Numbered from the stretch's first letter, positions 50,848-63,540 are shown. The stretch is 64,000 bases of DNA from Plecoglossus altivelis (GCA_036571765.1 BROE01000013.1:9118435-9182434), one strand, 5' to 3'. Program-made: numbers and translations. Notes: generated by a model from the letters alone, not told the origin.

Positions 50848-52118
50848 AATAGCATACCCCTGCAATGTCAACACGTAAACAACGTTAGGTTAGCTTGATA
50901 AGATAGCTAGCCAACAATCTGCTTGATAATTACCATAGATAGCTAACTTGTCAAAAACTGACTGACGTCAAAGACTGGATTTGTCTATACATTTTTGTTA
51001 TCTCTGCGAATATAATCTAACAAGTTAAAGAAAAACATTTGACTGTCGTTTATAGGAAGCAAGATAACCCTACACCGCGGGTCTGCGCGCATATGAAACC
51101 CATAGCTGTTAGCTACGCGTTAGCCTAGCTACAATAACAACGTCCACGCACATACTTACAGCTCATCACAATAATTAATATCACAATTTCTGATACTTTC
51201 AAAGCCCACTGAACACTTTAGAGTTTTTGTAAAAATGTCCAGCAGCTTATTCCATCACATCGTGAATAATAAGAACAACAGCCTTGTCAAGCTTGTCCAT
51301 ATTTTGTTTATTTTTTTCTTTAGGTCAGCAATGACGTGTTTGGAAATCATACATTTGTCGTCGCACTTTCACAGAAATATTTACAATCGTTATAACTCAT
51401 TTAAAGGGTTATTGTAGATATTAAAACAACACACAAGTATACATTTTATACATTTCATGATGTTTTATTTTCCAAATATATTTGTAGTGTTTCAAAAATG
51501 CAAAGTACGAAACTGCGTTTCACAAATCTAAGATAGTGATTAGCTCAGTGAGTTCATATTTTTGTCAACAAAGCCAGCTGAAGGTAGGTTTTGAAGTGCC
51601 TGATTGAAAACATATATCAAAATTTGAACGTTAGAAGCCACTGCTAAGTGTATGCTGTTACAATTATTTTATTTTGAAACGAGTTTTACTGAACTTATTC
51701 AACCTTTCATTCATTTACGGAGCTAGATAGCTAGTGCTACAGTGGCTTGCTGGCTAGCCATACTTGAGTCATATATATCGCTGCTTTGATAATTATCTTT
51801 GTAGTCTATCTAGACAGCTTGTAAAGCTGGCAAGTCAAATCATGTCAGTGATGTGTCATCTTTTCAAACCGTATGACTGAGACACGAACTTGCCTCCAAC
51901 ATTTGGATATTGTATCGAAGACCTAACAGTGGTGGTTAAAGTGTGCTCTGTCCAGTTCTATAATATATTGTTGTCTCTGCTAAAGCATATTGTATAAATC
52001 ACCACGATCACCCAGATCCTCCAACTCAAGCATCATGACTGTAATCTCATGTCTCTTCCCCCTTCCTGCTCCCCCCTCTCCCTCTCCCCCCCCCCCCCCC
52101 CCCTCTCTTTCAGACACC
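50848..52118. promoter_or_regulatory. Divergent atg13/harbi1 promoter region
   Basis: The two start codons face away from each other 1.27 kb apart. No other coding exon was seen. An 18-base C run (52086-52103) sits in the pyrimidine tract of the harbi1 acceptor; the exon starts at 52114 and the ATG follows 5 nt later, so harbi1 has an untranslated first exon upstream. Confidence 0.5.
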
Positions 52119-53768
52119 ATGGCTATACCCATAGCCATTCTGGACTGCGACCTGCTCCTCCACGGTAGAGGACACAAGACCCTAGACCGCTTTGATATCG
52201 AGACAGTGTCGGATGAGTTCCTGCTGACAACATTTGGCTTTCCTCGGGAGTTCATATACTACCTGGTGGAGCTTCTGAGGGATGTGCTGTCCAGACCCAC
52301 CCAGCGCTCCCGAGCCATCAGCCCTGAGGTGCAGGTCCTGGCTGCCTTAGGGTTCTACACTTCGGGATCCTTCCAGACCATCATGGGTGATGCCATCGGC
52401 ATCAGCCAGGCCTCCATGAGCAGATGTGTCACCAACGTCACCAGAGCCCTGGTGGAGAAGGCCCCAGAGTTTATAGGTAGCAGACCTTGGTCGAATCCAG
52501 TTTGCACATACTAAGTATTGCTGTATATATTACTAGTATTTACTATTTAATTGACCTCTGTAATTGGTATATCTCTGAAAGATAGGAGGGATTACTGTTT
52601 AACATGTGGTTTCAATCACACCATGAAAAAGCTTCTTAGTCGCTTCAGCCTCTTGTCACGTAGGTTGTTGTCTATAAAATAGCTCATATTTTTCTCTGGA
52701 TCAGCAAAGTTATAAGAAGGCAACAATGCATGATCACATGACTTGGAGTCTGATCAACCCTGCGATTTTTCCCAGGCTTCACCAGGGACGAAGCTACCAA
52801 GCAGCAGTCCAAGGATGAGTTCTTCCGCGTGGCCGGGTTCCCCGACGTGCTTGGCGTGGTTGACTGTGTGCATGTGGCCATCAAAGCCCCTAACTCTGAG
52901 GACTCCTCCTACGTCAACAAGAAGGGTTTCCACTCAGTGAACTGCCAGCTTGTGTGTGACGCACGGGGCCTGCTGCTCAGCGCAGAGACCCACTGGCCAG
53001 GCAGCCTCCAGGACAGCTTCATCTTCTCTCAGTCCTGTGCCAGCAAGCTGCACCAGGAACAGGACAACCATGGGGGCTGGCTGCTGGGTAGGTCAACAGG
53101 ATTAGTGTCTCGTGAGATTGAAACTAGCCACCTGGATTGTTTCCCATGGCATCCAAAGAGCACCGTGGTTAGACTGACTTGATGTGGTTAGCTCTCTATT
53201 TTTGACTGAAAATTGACCAAGCTTCATCCTTATAACAAACACTCAACCTAGACTGTATGGAGGCTCTTCCTCAAACTCTCCCTTTCCCATTTGCTTATGT
53301 GATATTCTAGTATTAGTACATGTGTGTTTAGCTGGTATGTGACGACACCTGACTAGTGTGATGACATCAGTCTTGTGTTTCCGCTCTCCAGGAGACCGAC
53401 GCTACCCTCTGAAGAAATGGCTGATGACACCCATTCAGTTCCCAGAAACCCCTGCAGAATTTCGCTACAACCTGGCGCACGGTGCGACTCAGGAGATCGT
53501 AGACAGAACCTTTCGGGCCATCCAGACTCGGTTCCGTTGCCTGGACGGGTCCAAGGGCTACATGCAGTATTCCCCGGAGAAGTGCTCCCACATTATCCTG
53601 GCGTGCTGCGTGCTTCACAATGCCTCTCTGCAGTCAGGCCTGGATGCCTGGACCTTTGAGAGGACAGACACCCCTGACCAATCAGATGAGGCGGAGGAGA
53701 AGCCCGAGGATATGGACCCTGAGGCCCTTCAGGTCCGAAAGGAGCTTATACTGAACCACTTCAGCTAG
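52119..53768 (+). CDS. harbi1: HARBI1, domesticated Harbinger transposase-derived nuclease
   Basis: Three plus-strand exons, 52119-52476, 52776-53087 and 53392-53768, join in frame to 348 residues (human 349). The start MAIPIAILDCDLLLHGRGHK and the body ALGFYTSGSFQTIMGDAIGI match human HARBI1 closely. The DDE nuclease region shows the first Asp in GVVDCVHVAIKAP and the second in WLLGDRRYPLKKWLMTP. At the position of the third catalytic Glu (human VIEKTFR) this protein has Asp (IVDRTFR). HARBI1 is a conserved single-copy vertebrate gene derived from a PIF/Harbinger transposase. Its proposed partner is the Myb/SANT-like protein NAIF1, and no transposition is known. Introns and the absence of visible terminal inverted repeats fit a domesticated gene. 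Confidence 0.95.
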
Positions 53769-55083
53769 CAGGACTTGGTCGCGGCTGTGTGCTGTTCTTT
53801 TGCCAAATGGAACCCTGATGGTTCTGCCTGACCTGAGCAAAATTCCAGTAGGAAACCTTATTGCAGAGAACTCTTCTGTTCCTACAAAAGGTTTTATATA
53901 GTTCTTGTGTGTTTTTAGAGTGTAGGAGTCCTGGATGGCTTCATATAGGAAGCTTCAGAAGGTTGTCTCTGGAGTTAAGAACATGGCAGGAACAGTTTTG
54001 TCTCAAGCAAGTAGGAGCAGAGACTCCTCTAGACATGTTTAAAAGCACTGTCTGGGAGTGTCCATTATGTGCTATGTATTGTATAGAGTTGTTGTTTGTA
54101 GATGATTGTGAATAAAGTGCCTCATCATCATGGTTATCTGACACAACCTTCATATACTGTAGCTATATATATACTCACACCTGTTGATACACTTTTTTCT
54201 GTAAGTGGTCAGTTGACTTGTGTACGTCATGGGAGGTAGATTGAGAACAGTGCACTTTCTGAGTCAGGTATTGAGAAACCACCCAGCATTTCCAAGCCAA
54301 GATGAGCTTCAGGTGGAACTAAACAGAGACCTCTTCAGTGCTGGTGCTCCAGTGACAGAGAGCAGGCGATGTCTGCCTGCCTCCATCTGTCCGGACGACC
54401 GCCTGTCAGCAGCAATACATCACCCTAACTTAATGAGACTCTAAAGGGGCGCGCCTTCAAAAGGCAGAAATAATTTCACTCTGAAAGGGGAGCTAAGTGC
54501 AACAGAGGGCTGCTGGAGTGGAGCATTGTAACCTCAGACTAGAACTCACAGAGAACAAACCCTGGTTTGTCTTCCTGCATTTTTGTGATTAACTGAAGAT
54601 TCAGGCTGTGGCGCAGTAAGTAGACAGCAAACAGGTGTGCTGAAGGTAGACGAAGAAAGTTTGATCATTGTTAACAATAGTGGAGATGGTCTTTGCGCGT
54701 TAGTTGGAAACCTTATTCATGTAGTTAAAATGTAATGAGTTGCTTTGTTTCAGATTCGTATTTGTTATTCTACAGTAGGAAGATCAAAGTACAAAGCAAA
54801 AAGCAAGTTACATTTGTTAGTCATAGTTGCAAATGTAAAAAAAATAGGCGCTCTGCGAAGGAGGCAGCAATGTAAACCTAATCTAATCTTTGTTTTTGGT
54901 TCTGGAAAGTGATTAAGTGGAACATAATGTTCACCAACAGATACAGTTCACTCATAATTTGTATTGAGGACTTGCTTCCACTGAATAGTACCCTTCTGCT
55001 CTGCTAGACAGGGTAATGTCACCATCACTACATTCATATGGTTTTCTCTCACACTGAGGAGGCAACAGCAAAAACAAGAAGCC
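53769..55083 (+). other. harbi1 3' UTR and intergenic spacer
   Basis: The AATAAA at 54111-54116 is a well-placed harbi1 poly(A) signal (3' UTR about 345 nt). The rest, up to the RERG-like start at 55084, holds no recognised coding sequence and presumably the promoter of that gene. Confidence 0.5.
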
Positions 55084-57481
55084 ATGACTGAATCCAGCCA
55101 ACCTAGGAAGATGAACCGGGCCAAGCTGGTGGTTCTGGGTCGAGACAACTGTGGAAAGACAGGTGAGACCACAGACAAAGGTCATCTGGAGGCCAGAGAT
55201 CATTCTGACCGACTCTGTAAACAGATTTAATGTGAGAGGTATGAAGAAGCCTTTGATGTAGAAGACCAATATTACAGATAAACAGATTGAGATCCTTTTA
55301 CGGATAAGACATAAAAGCTTTCATCTACTGTTGAAAGAGCCTTGTTTAGCTTTACAACAGATTATACCTTATCTGTAAAGAAATGGACCATTGTATATAA
55401 ATCTATTCACATAACTAACAGTATTGCTCAACAGACTAGTTGGATGGGACCTGCACACAGGGCCCGTTCACAATGTCTCGTCAGCAAAGGGTTAGTTCTG
55501 GATGAAAGGGGATGTGTGTCAAGATGTGTTAGTCCTCCTGAGCTCTGCTTTGTATTGTCACTCCTGCAGCTCTGTGTGTAAGATTCATCACTAGACGCTT
55601 CATAGGAGAGTATGACCATAAAAAGGGTGAGGACACACACTATTGTCCCTTATATAATCTTTGCCTGGCCTGTGTCTCTGCTAGGGCCACTTCTCCATGC
55701 TGACAGCCAGTGTTTCTGTGCTGTCTTCTCTCAGAGGTCACCTACAGGTGTCGGAAAACTGTGGACAACGAGCCAATTGATCTGGAGATGTTAGACACGG
55801 CCAACAAGGTACCATCCAATCCCAAAGTTCCCTTTATCTGAGGACAGTTTTCTCGGGGCTGGTTCTCTGTCTCTCCACAGTGAACAAGGCTTGTCTCTCC
55901 ATCTCACCGCTCCCTGTCAGGATAGGTTCCTGTGTTCTCTGCTATTCCTTGATGTCAGATTCAGAAAGCCCAGACTGGAAAATGTCTGAGATGGCATCCA
56001 GACTCTATACTGTTCCTTTCATGAGCTTTCTTGAATCCTGGCTCTTAGAGTTCTGCTGATGTGGCATGAACTACATGGCTGACGTCGATCAAACATAACG
56101 AAAGAGAAATGTGAGGCGACAGGGAGAGAGCACTCTCACTGGGCAAACTCAGCAGCCACGGACATGACAGTGACTAATGTTGAAGAAGGATGTGGAGGAA
56201 TAGCCTTCCCTAACATCAACTCAGGAAGTGCTCAGTGAAACCATAAACCTTCCTTGAAAAACTCATAGTCATGTTGTGTGGTCAAGCGAGAAAGGTTTTG
56301 AGTGAACGAGGGAATAACCGTAACCGTATGTGAATAAGGATGAGGAAATGTGTACGGATCACGTAAAGACAATGATGACCTGTCCATCTGTTTCTATCTT
56401 CTTTCTCGTCAGTCTCTGTAACCACAATGCCCCCTCCCCCAGCAGGAGAGTGTTGGCTCCACGGCGTCATCTGTGGAGAGCTCCATCAGGTGGGGCGATG
56501 GCTTCCTCATCATCTACTCCATCACGGACCGCAGTAGTTTTGAGGCCGTCTCACGTCTAAAGAGGCTCATCGACCACATCAAACAGGCCCTGGGTAAGAC
56601 GCCTGGCTAAGAGATAGACTGGACCCACAGTAGACATTAGACCCCTGCAACAAGACCACCTGACCTGTGCCTAATCTCCCATCAACCTGGTGAAGAGCTG
56701 TGGAGCAAGTAGATGGGGCTTTTGTCCCTGAGAGAGCAGTCCATAGAGACAGTTTCCAGGACAAAAAGTGTCAACAGAGGCTAGAGTACTGGTGGAAGGA
56801 TGAGAGAGTCACTTCACTGGACGGCCATGTGAGCCAGGTGGCTCGCGTCAGCTGCCACATTTTTACAGCCACAAGCATCACCTTACAAATTCCTCCTCAG
56901 ATAAACCATCTAGAGCAATATAATTTGTGTGGGCGTATATGTTTCCATGTGAGCGTGTGCGAAACGTGTACGTGTCTATGTGTGTGTGAGTGAGTAGAGG
57001 CATGCCATGGGTCTGACCTCTGTTCTGTTGAATCCCAGGCATCCCTACAGTGATTGTGGCCAACAAGGCAGACATGGAGAACGGGAGAGTTGTGAGAACT
57101 GAGGAGGGTCAGGCCCTGGCTGCAGACCTCAGGTCACCATCCATCCACCAACCCATCCATCCATCCATCCACTAATACATCCATCTATCCACTAATCCTT
57201 CCATCTATCCACCAATCCATCCATCCATCCATCCAACAATCCATCCATCCACCATACACTGTTAACGGTATGTGTGTGTGTGTGTGTCCAGATGCAGTTT
57301 CTATGAGCTGTCGGTGGCAGAAGGCTGCGTTGCCGTGGAGACAGCGGTGGCCCAGCTGGTCAGGGAGGTGCGTTTGGAGTACCAGCGCCACCTGCTGGTG
57401 ATGGACACGCGCTCCCGTATGCTGCAGATGACACACGCGCTAAGGAGCAGGCTTACCCGCAGCAAGACCATGCAGTGGTAA
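55084..57481 (+). CDS. RERG-like Ras-family small GTPase with divergent switch II
   Basis: Six plus-strand exons: 55084-55162, 55570-55626, 55735-55808, 56446-56593, 57039-57132 and 57292-57481. They join in frame to 213 residues. The P-loop is GRDNCGKT. Switch I is in the FIGEYDHKKEVTYR stretch and keeps its Thr. G4 is NKAD and G5 is replaced by ELSVAEG. Text such as RFITRRFIGEYD, WGDGFLIIYSITDRSSFEAV and ADMENGRVVRTEEGQALA is closest, from memory, to RERG and RERGL. There is no C-terminal CAAX box (end SKTMQW), as in RERG. The G3 motif is DTANK instead of DTAGQ, so Gly60 and Gln61 equivalents are lost. Exon 4 has a NAGNAG acceptor (56443 adds one Gln). The exact paralogue name is not clear. 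Confidence 0.8.
57134..57258. repeat. (CCAT)n tetranucleotide repeat
   Basis: Imperfect CCAT/CTAT array filling most of the last intron of the RERG-like gene, just after a splice donor. Confidence 0.9.
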
Positions 57482-57885
57482 ATCAACTGGTCTTGATACG
57501 TCACTTGACTCGACCCACCCAGAAGTGGGGAAGATTTTCGAAATAGCGAGGCAACACTATTGACATAACTAGATCCATGGCGGGCAGTACTTCAACAGGA
57601 CACACCTGTCTGGACTTCCAGGACCAGCCCAGCACAACCCACTGGAGTGAAGACAAGAGTTCTGGACTGTTAATGGGATTGGTAGCATTTTAAGATATGT
57701 TGTATTGCTTTGTAGGTGAGTGTATAGACGAGACTGATTGTCTGTGTGATTTTACATAATAGTTTTATAAGTACTATACAGTACGAGCCATATCCACCTG
57801 CTCTTTGATGTCAGACTACCAGGAAGGTAAGACTCAAGGACACATGCATGAACTGCTACTGTCTTCATGAGTTTGTCATCATGGA

Positions 57886-57891
57886 AATAAA
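57886..57891 (+). terminator. Candidate poly(A) signal of the RERG-like gene
   Basis: AATAAA about 405 nt past the stop codon. Confidence 0.5.
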
Positions 57892-58034
57892 TATATTGCT
57901 TCAATTTGAATGTTTTGTTTGTTTGTTTCAGTTTGAATGTAGTGTTTGTTTTGATAATGAATCTTGTGGCTTATTATTATGATTGTAGTGCTACTATGGG
58001 AGAGAAAACATACAGAGCATGAAGACTTTGTACT

Positions 58035-58040
58035 TTTATT
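58035..58040 (-). terminator. Candidate poly(A) signal of phf21a
   Basis: Minus-strand AATAAA about 3.5 kb past the phf21a stop; earlier sites may be used instead. Confidence 0.35.
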
Positions 58041-61000
58041 TAATAAAATGGTAAAATAAATAAATACAAATTGATCAAACGCTCCAAAAATCTCCTCGTT
58101 CTGACACTGTGAGAGTGGACTGGCCAGACACTGCATAACAGGTAACAGATGGGTCTGGGGCAGAGGCGAGGGGTGAAAGGGGGACGGGATGGGGGAAAAA
58201 GGGCAGGACTCAAAGGCAACAAAAAAGGACCAGTAAACAAAACCGTTGTCAAAATAATCCAACGTTTTCAGAACCCTTTAGAAATAATTGTGAAAAAATA
58301 CAGTTGACCGTCCATCTTACAAGTGTTGTGTAATAAACTGTTTAGGTGTTCCAGACCAGTTGACATGTCCTGGGGGGTGTGACACTACAGCGTCGCAAGC
58401 AGACGGGACGAGGGCCCATCTGAACCGACAGCGGACACAGTCCCCCTGGTGAGGAATAACACAGGCTTCCACATGCTGCGTGCCACAAACCACACAGGGA
58501 TGGAGGGATAGAGAAACAAATGGATGGAGCGACAGTAACACAGCATAACCATCCGGGCGGGGAGATCATGTGTTTCCCGTACTTAGCCAGCATGAAGCAG
58601 GATATGATGTCACAGGGGGCCGAGAGCGGTCTGACTTGACGCGCTGCTCGTCTGAGATGATGAAGAAGATGATGATGATGATGAAACTTTGTTGAGAGGA
58701 GGAAGGCTGCCTCCCCTCAACTAGAACTGTATGCAGATCTAGTACACTGTGACACATGGCTCACGTGATGGACGGCTGTGACGAAGCAGGAGATCTGAAA
58801 TATTAGGTGATTTATTACAACATCCATATAGCTGGTGGTCCTGTATTATAATTGAGTGTGAAAGGCTTTTCATTTGGGGTTTATTCTTTGGGTGTGGAAA
58901 ACAAAAACAGAAAGATTCATCCGTGGCCCGCTAACCATAATGCTGTCTAACAGTTCCACAGCACAGAAGACAGACGTTACACAGTACTGCTGCTAACCAT
59001 GCCTTGTCGTCACTTCTCAAGTCTCACACGCACACACACACACACGCACGCACGCGCACACACACGCAAACATCTTTACTGAGGCACTGAGGACCCAGCG
59101 AGTCAGAGAGAGTCCATAAGACAGCGAAGGCAGGAAGAGAATGATGATGAAGGTGAGAGTGAAGGTGACAACACAAGGAGGTGTTTATGAACAGATGGTT
59201 GTGGAGCTCAGGGCATTATCCTCTACAGAACACGCATAGGGACACTCTGGAATGTTCTGGACACAGTAACATAAAGGCAGAAACATCTCCTTATATGTAG
59301 ATGTATTGATGGCCGTCACCCTTGACAACAGCCAGGACACGACTAAGGACATAACACTGTTTAGGGCCATGAAAAAATATTCAGAAGTATCCAGAATGGC
59401 CTGTTTTAGAAAGCTAGATGCTAAACAGACCTGTTGGACAATAACTGCTTCTAGAATGATCTGTTTCAGAATGTCAACAGCTAGTCAACAGCTTTGTTGA
59501 CATAAATCCTCCTATTTCCAATTTCTTTTGTTAGTTTCATAGCTAGGCAAACGTCATGATGACATACAGCTGAGCACTGACAAATCAGAAAATAACTATT
59601 CACATTTCAGCCAATCACATCAGTTCTGAGAGAAAGACAACAAACAGTTCCTGAATTGTTACATCATCACAAACAGACAAATACTTCTTGCAGACACTTT
59701 AAATGACCAATGTTACAACAAACACAGGTTGATAATGGTCGGACAGGATTTGTTAAGGCAGTCAGCAGAACAGAGAGAGTTCTATAGATGCGGGGAGGGT
59801 GGGTCCGAACACAACACACTCTACTAGACCATAATCACACACACACACACAGGCTCCCTTTGATCTCTGTGTAGGTGCAATCCTAATTGCATTTTCAAAA
59901 GTATCTTGTGCTTTCTGAATCACTTCATTTTCAGGCTATAATCATCCAATGATGAGCCTTGTAACCATCTCATTTTAAGTCTGAAGCGACCATTGTCATA
60001 GTTACAGGGAGGGAGGGAGTGCAGAGGTGAACCATGAGATCGTTGGTGATTGCTATCTACAGTTACAGAGAAAAGACAAGACTTCACTGCTCTCCGGAAC
60101 TTTCTAGAACCTTGTGGGACCTTCGGAAAAGTTCTCAAACCTGGCCTGCACCACCTGGTGCACCGTGACACATTATAACACCACATCACATTGGGTCTTC
60201 AAAACATGATATGTTGGTACATCTATAGGAACACAGAACTGAACTACAGAGGCTAATACTACCCTCACCCCAACCCCACTACTCCTGTTGGACAATGAAC
60301 TGCATATATAGCATCAAGAGATGAACAGGGTTGTGCTTTTGACATATGAATTAGACAAGCTAATGAGCTGAGATCTCACATCTTCATGACACATAGTTCA
60401 GTGACAGTTCCTTTAACCGTGGCCCGTTGCTAGACCAGGGTGGGCTGCAAGCATACCCTTCTAAGGTCTAGACCTCTGGATCAGACTCTCCTCTCTACAT
60501 AGAATAAGAAAACCAACTGTTTCCCTGCTGTATTTGGACATAATAGCATTTGGCAGTTCAGAACTAAACGGACAGAACTCACATACACGTGTTCTCCTAC
60601 AACACATACCTATTAACAGTGTCATATAACACATGGATTATCAACCAAACTGATATAAAAGAGACTAACAAACATGTATGATCACGTGATCGAGCGAATC
60701 TAAACGTCTATGAAAGGAGGAAGACCTGAATGTGGGCAGCCTCCCGTAGACTACAGTTCTCAGGGAGGGAGACCTCTTCTCCTCCTTCACTCCTACTCTT
60801 CTTAGAGCCTATCTGTTGCTTCTTTTACTCATATAAACTATATCCTCGGATAGGCCAAGTATGGGGTGTTGTGGGAGAGAACTATTGTAAGACAGTAAGT
60901 GTGATTGGGTGCAGGCCACGTTCATCAGGTAATACTTCCCTCTATTGGCTAATACTGCAGAAAACCAGCTATAGTCTTCTGGTAATGCCTCTTAACTCCA

Positions 61001-61528
61001 GCCTGCCTCCTGCTTCTCAGGTGTGTGTGGGTGATCGTGTCGGGTGGTTGAGAGGGGAGGCTCTGGTTGTGTCCAAACACCTTCTGCCACTGGGGGCGCT
61101 GTGGCAACTGCTTCAGGCACACGCTGGTGGGATGGTTATTACTGTTTCCTCATCAGTCAGTCAGTCAGCCAGTCACCCAGCCAGTCAGTCAGTCAATCAG
61201 TCAGTCAGTCAGACAGGCAGGCCATGCAGCCTGAACTGGGATGGGCAGACCACTGGCCCTTAAGTAATATACTGTACCTCATCTCTTCCCTCTATTTCTA
61301 CTTGTTCCACCCATCATCTTTCAGTCTGATGCCCATGGCCTCTCTCTGGAACCAAAAATAAGCTACTACAATAATGACCACCAAACACAGATATGTAGGG
61401 TTAGGATGAGTACAATGATGGGCAACTTTGGGAACAAGATACTTCTCCTCCCACGCTCTCTTCCTCCTTCTCTATCCCCCGTTCTCTCTCTCCTGCGGTC
61501 CTGGTTCCTATACCAGGGGGGCAGGTTG

Positions 61529-62798
61529 TTATTCTGTAACGCCCACAGGGGGCGGGGCCAGAGTCAGGGTCGGCTCAGAAACCTTACTGAGGCTGCTGAG
61601 TCTCTCTGTCTTCTCGTCCTCCACACTCTCCTCTTCCATCCTCTCCTCCTTCTCTTCCTCCTCCTCTTCTCTGCTGCTCTCATTTCCGTTCTCTTTCGGA
61701 CCCTCAGCCTCCTCCTTCTGCTCCATCTCTTCCTGTGTCATCTCCTCCTGCTTCTCCTCTTCCACTTCCTCCTCCTTTCCCCTCACTTCCCTTTCGTTCT
61801 TCTTTTCCTCTTCCTCCTCCTCTCCTCTCACATCGTTTTTGGTCTGGTTGACCTCTTCATCCCTGTCCCCCTCTTCCTTCCCTAACTGTGTTACTTCCTC
61901 CCTCTCCTGGTGCTCTACTTCTTCCTCTCTCTCTGGTGTGTACTCCTTGTCTTCCTCCCCCTCCTTCTTGTTGATTTCAGTGGCTCTACTGTTCACGTTG
62001 CTCATCTTATTGTTGTTTACTATGTTATTGTTGGGCTGCTTGGCCTCCTTTTCATTGTGCACCTCCGATCTCTCCTCCTCCAGTTTCACCTCCTCGTGTT
62101 TCTGCTCCACTTGTTCCTTCTCTTTCCTCTCCTCTTCCTCCTCCTTCTTCGCAGAAGTGACTCCTTGGTTTGGCCTTCTTTCCTCGTCTGGGCAACTTCT
62201 GTCGTTGTTCTCTGGGACATCCTTGTTGTTCTCTGGGACATCCTTGTTGTTCTCTGGGACATCCCTGTTGTTCTCTGGGACATCCTTGTTGTTCTCTGGG
62301 ACATCCTTGTTGTTCTCTGGAACATCCTTGTTGTTCTCTGGGACATCCTTGTTGTTCTCTGGAACATCCTTGTTGTTCTCTGGGACATCCTTGTTGTTCT
62401 CTGTGACGTCGTGGCTGTTGACTGCGACATCGTTGTTGTTGTTGTTCTCTGTGATGTCCTTGTTGTTCTCTGTGACGTCGTGCCTGCTTGTGATGTCGTG
62501 GCTGTTGACTGCGACGCTGTTGTTGTTGTCCTCTGTGATGTCGTTGTCCTCTGTGATGTCATTGTTCTGTGTGTCACCTAGTTCCTCAGCGGTGGGTTCC
62601 ATGGGGTCAACGCTTCCACAGCCTGTTCCTTCATTGGTCGGGTCCTCAGATGGGGGGGGTGTGGTCTGGGGCGGGGAAAGGGGCTTGAGACCCTTGATGA
62701 GGCAGAGTAAACCTTTGACCTTCTCCAGAGACGTTTGCATGCTCCTCTGACGACTCAGCACACTGTTCTTACTCTCCATACACCTCTGTAACAAACAC

Positions 62799-62839
<41 letters not shown>

Positions 62840-63540
62840 GGGGATGAGGTCTTTGCTCAGGAGAGCCATCTGAAGTCTGCATGTCATCCAACCACTTGAG
62901 CTAGCAGTACCGTGATGGAGATGTTGAGCTGCTTGACCCTGGTCTCCAGCTGCTCTCTCTCCTGCCTCAGGTCCCTAGCCCACTGCACCTGCCTCTGTTT
63001 CTCCTCCTCTTTAGCTATGTGGGAGGGGGGTGAGAGAGGGAACATAAAGAGAGGAACATAAACAGGAACATAGACAAAGAGACACATGTTCAAGTGAGCC
63101 ATAGAATGAGAAAAGGTCAGTATGTGAAAAACATATGCCACATAATACTTGTCACAAGTAACATTGTAACATTTTACATTTATCTATTTCATATCAACAT
63201 TGTTTAGCTCCTTAGTATATTATATAGCTCAAAAGATATTGCCAAGCTCATTAGTATTAGACTTATTTTTCAGACATTCTGCTTTTTCTACTTATTCAAA
63301 AGAAATAAAGATTTGTATATGTTATTTGTATGCAACTTACCGCCACAGTACATTCTGGGTCTGTCTGAACTTACATGACAATAAAAACTATTCAGATTCT
63401 GAAGTCAAAGTTAGTATCTGTCACCTGTAGCATTAGTCACTTATAATATCTGTTTGATTCTAACCTGCTTTGTAGGCGATGTAGGAGTGAACAATGGCCA
63501 GAGTTCCAGGCCACTCCATGGCGTCCTCTTTATCTAACAT
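61529..63540 (-). CDS. phf21a: PHD finger protein 21A (BHC80)-like, C-terminal part, with expanded acidic tail
   Basis: Three minus-strand exons, 63540-63465, 63014-62911 and 62785-61529, join in frame. The stop TGA is at 61531-61529; the gene continues past the right window edge. The first residues MLDKEDAMEWPGTLAIVHSY, then IAYKAAKEEEKQRQ and LRQEREQLETRVKQL, and LSRQRSMQTSLEKVKGLL, match the post-PHD coiled coil of PHF21A; PHF21B is less similar. PHF21A reads unmethylated H3K4 within the LSD1-CoREST complex; its PHD finger would lie in exons outside the window. After the coiled coil the human protein ends within about 60 residues. Here about 375 more follow: an Asn/Asp/Val-rich block with about nine VPENNKD heptads, then a Glu/Lys-rich stretch to a final APPPVGVTE. 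Start and full length cannot be given. Confidence 0.85.
62204..62402 (-). repeat. 21-bp coding minisatellite in phf21a
   Basis: About nine in-frame copies of a 21-bp unit (ttgttctctgggacatcctt on the plus strand) encode the heptad VPENNKD. Flanking degenerate units encode DITENN and DVTENN. Confidence 0.93.
62803..62840. repeat. (GACA)n tetranucleotide repeat
   Basis: Perfect GACA run in the intron just upstream (minus strand) of the last phf21a exon. Confidence 0.9.

Larger units (their letters stand above)
57482..61528. other. Convergent 3' region: RERG-like 3' UTR and long phf21a 3' UTR
   Basis: AATAAA at 57886-57891 (plus) fits the RERG-like gene. AATAAA at 58040-58035 (minus) could end phf21a and would give a 3' UTR of about 3.5 kb. 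The area includes (ATG)n-like triplets (about 58657-58685), (CA)n/(CG)n at 59025-59070 and a (CAGT)n run at about 61155-61215. No conserved coding exon was recognised on either strand. Confidence 0.5.

Noticed and set aside
52119..53768. A live Harbinger transposon
   Set aside because: The gene has introns, sits in conserved synteny with atg13, is nearly full-length orthologous to human HARBI1 and has no visible terminal inverted repeats or target-site duplication.
61428..62750. A 440-codon open frame on the plus strand opposite phf21a, rich in Ser and Leu
   Set aside because: It is the reverse-strand shadow of the Glu/Lys-rich and repeat-coding phf21a exon, has no recognisable domain and ignores splice signals.
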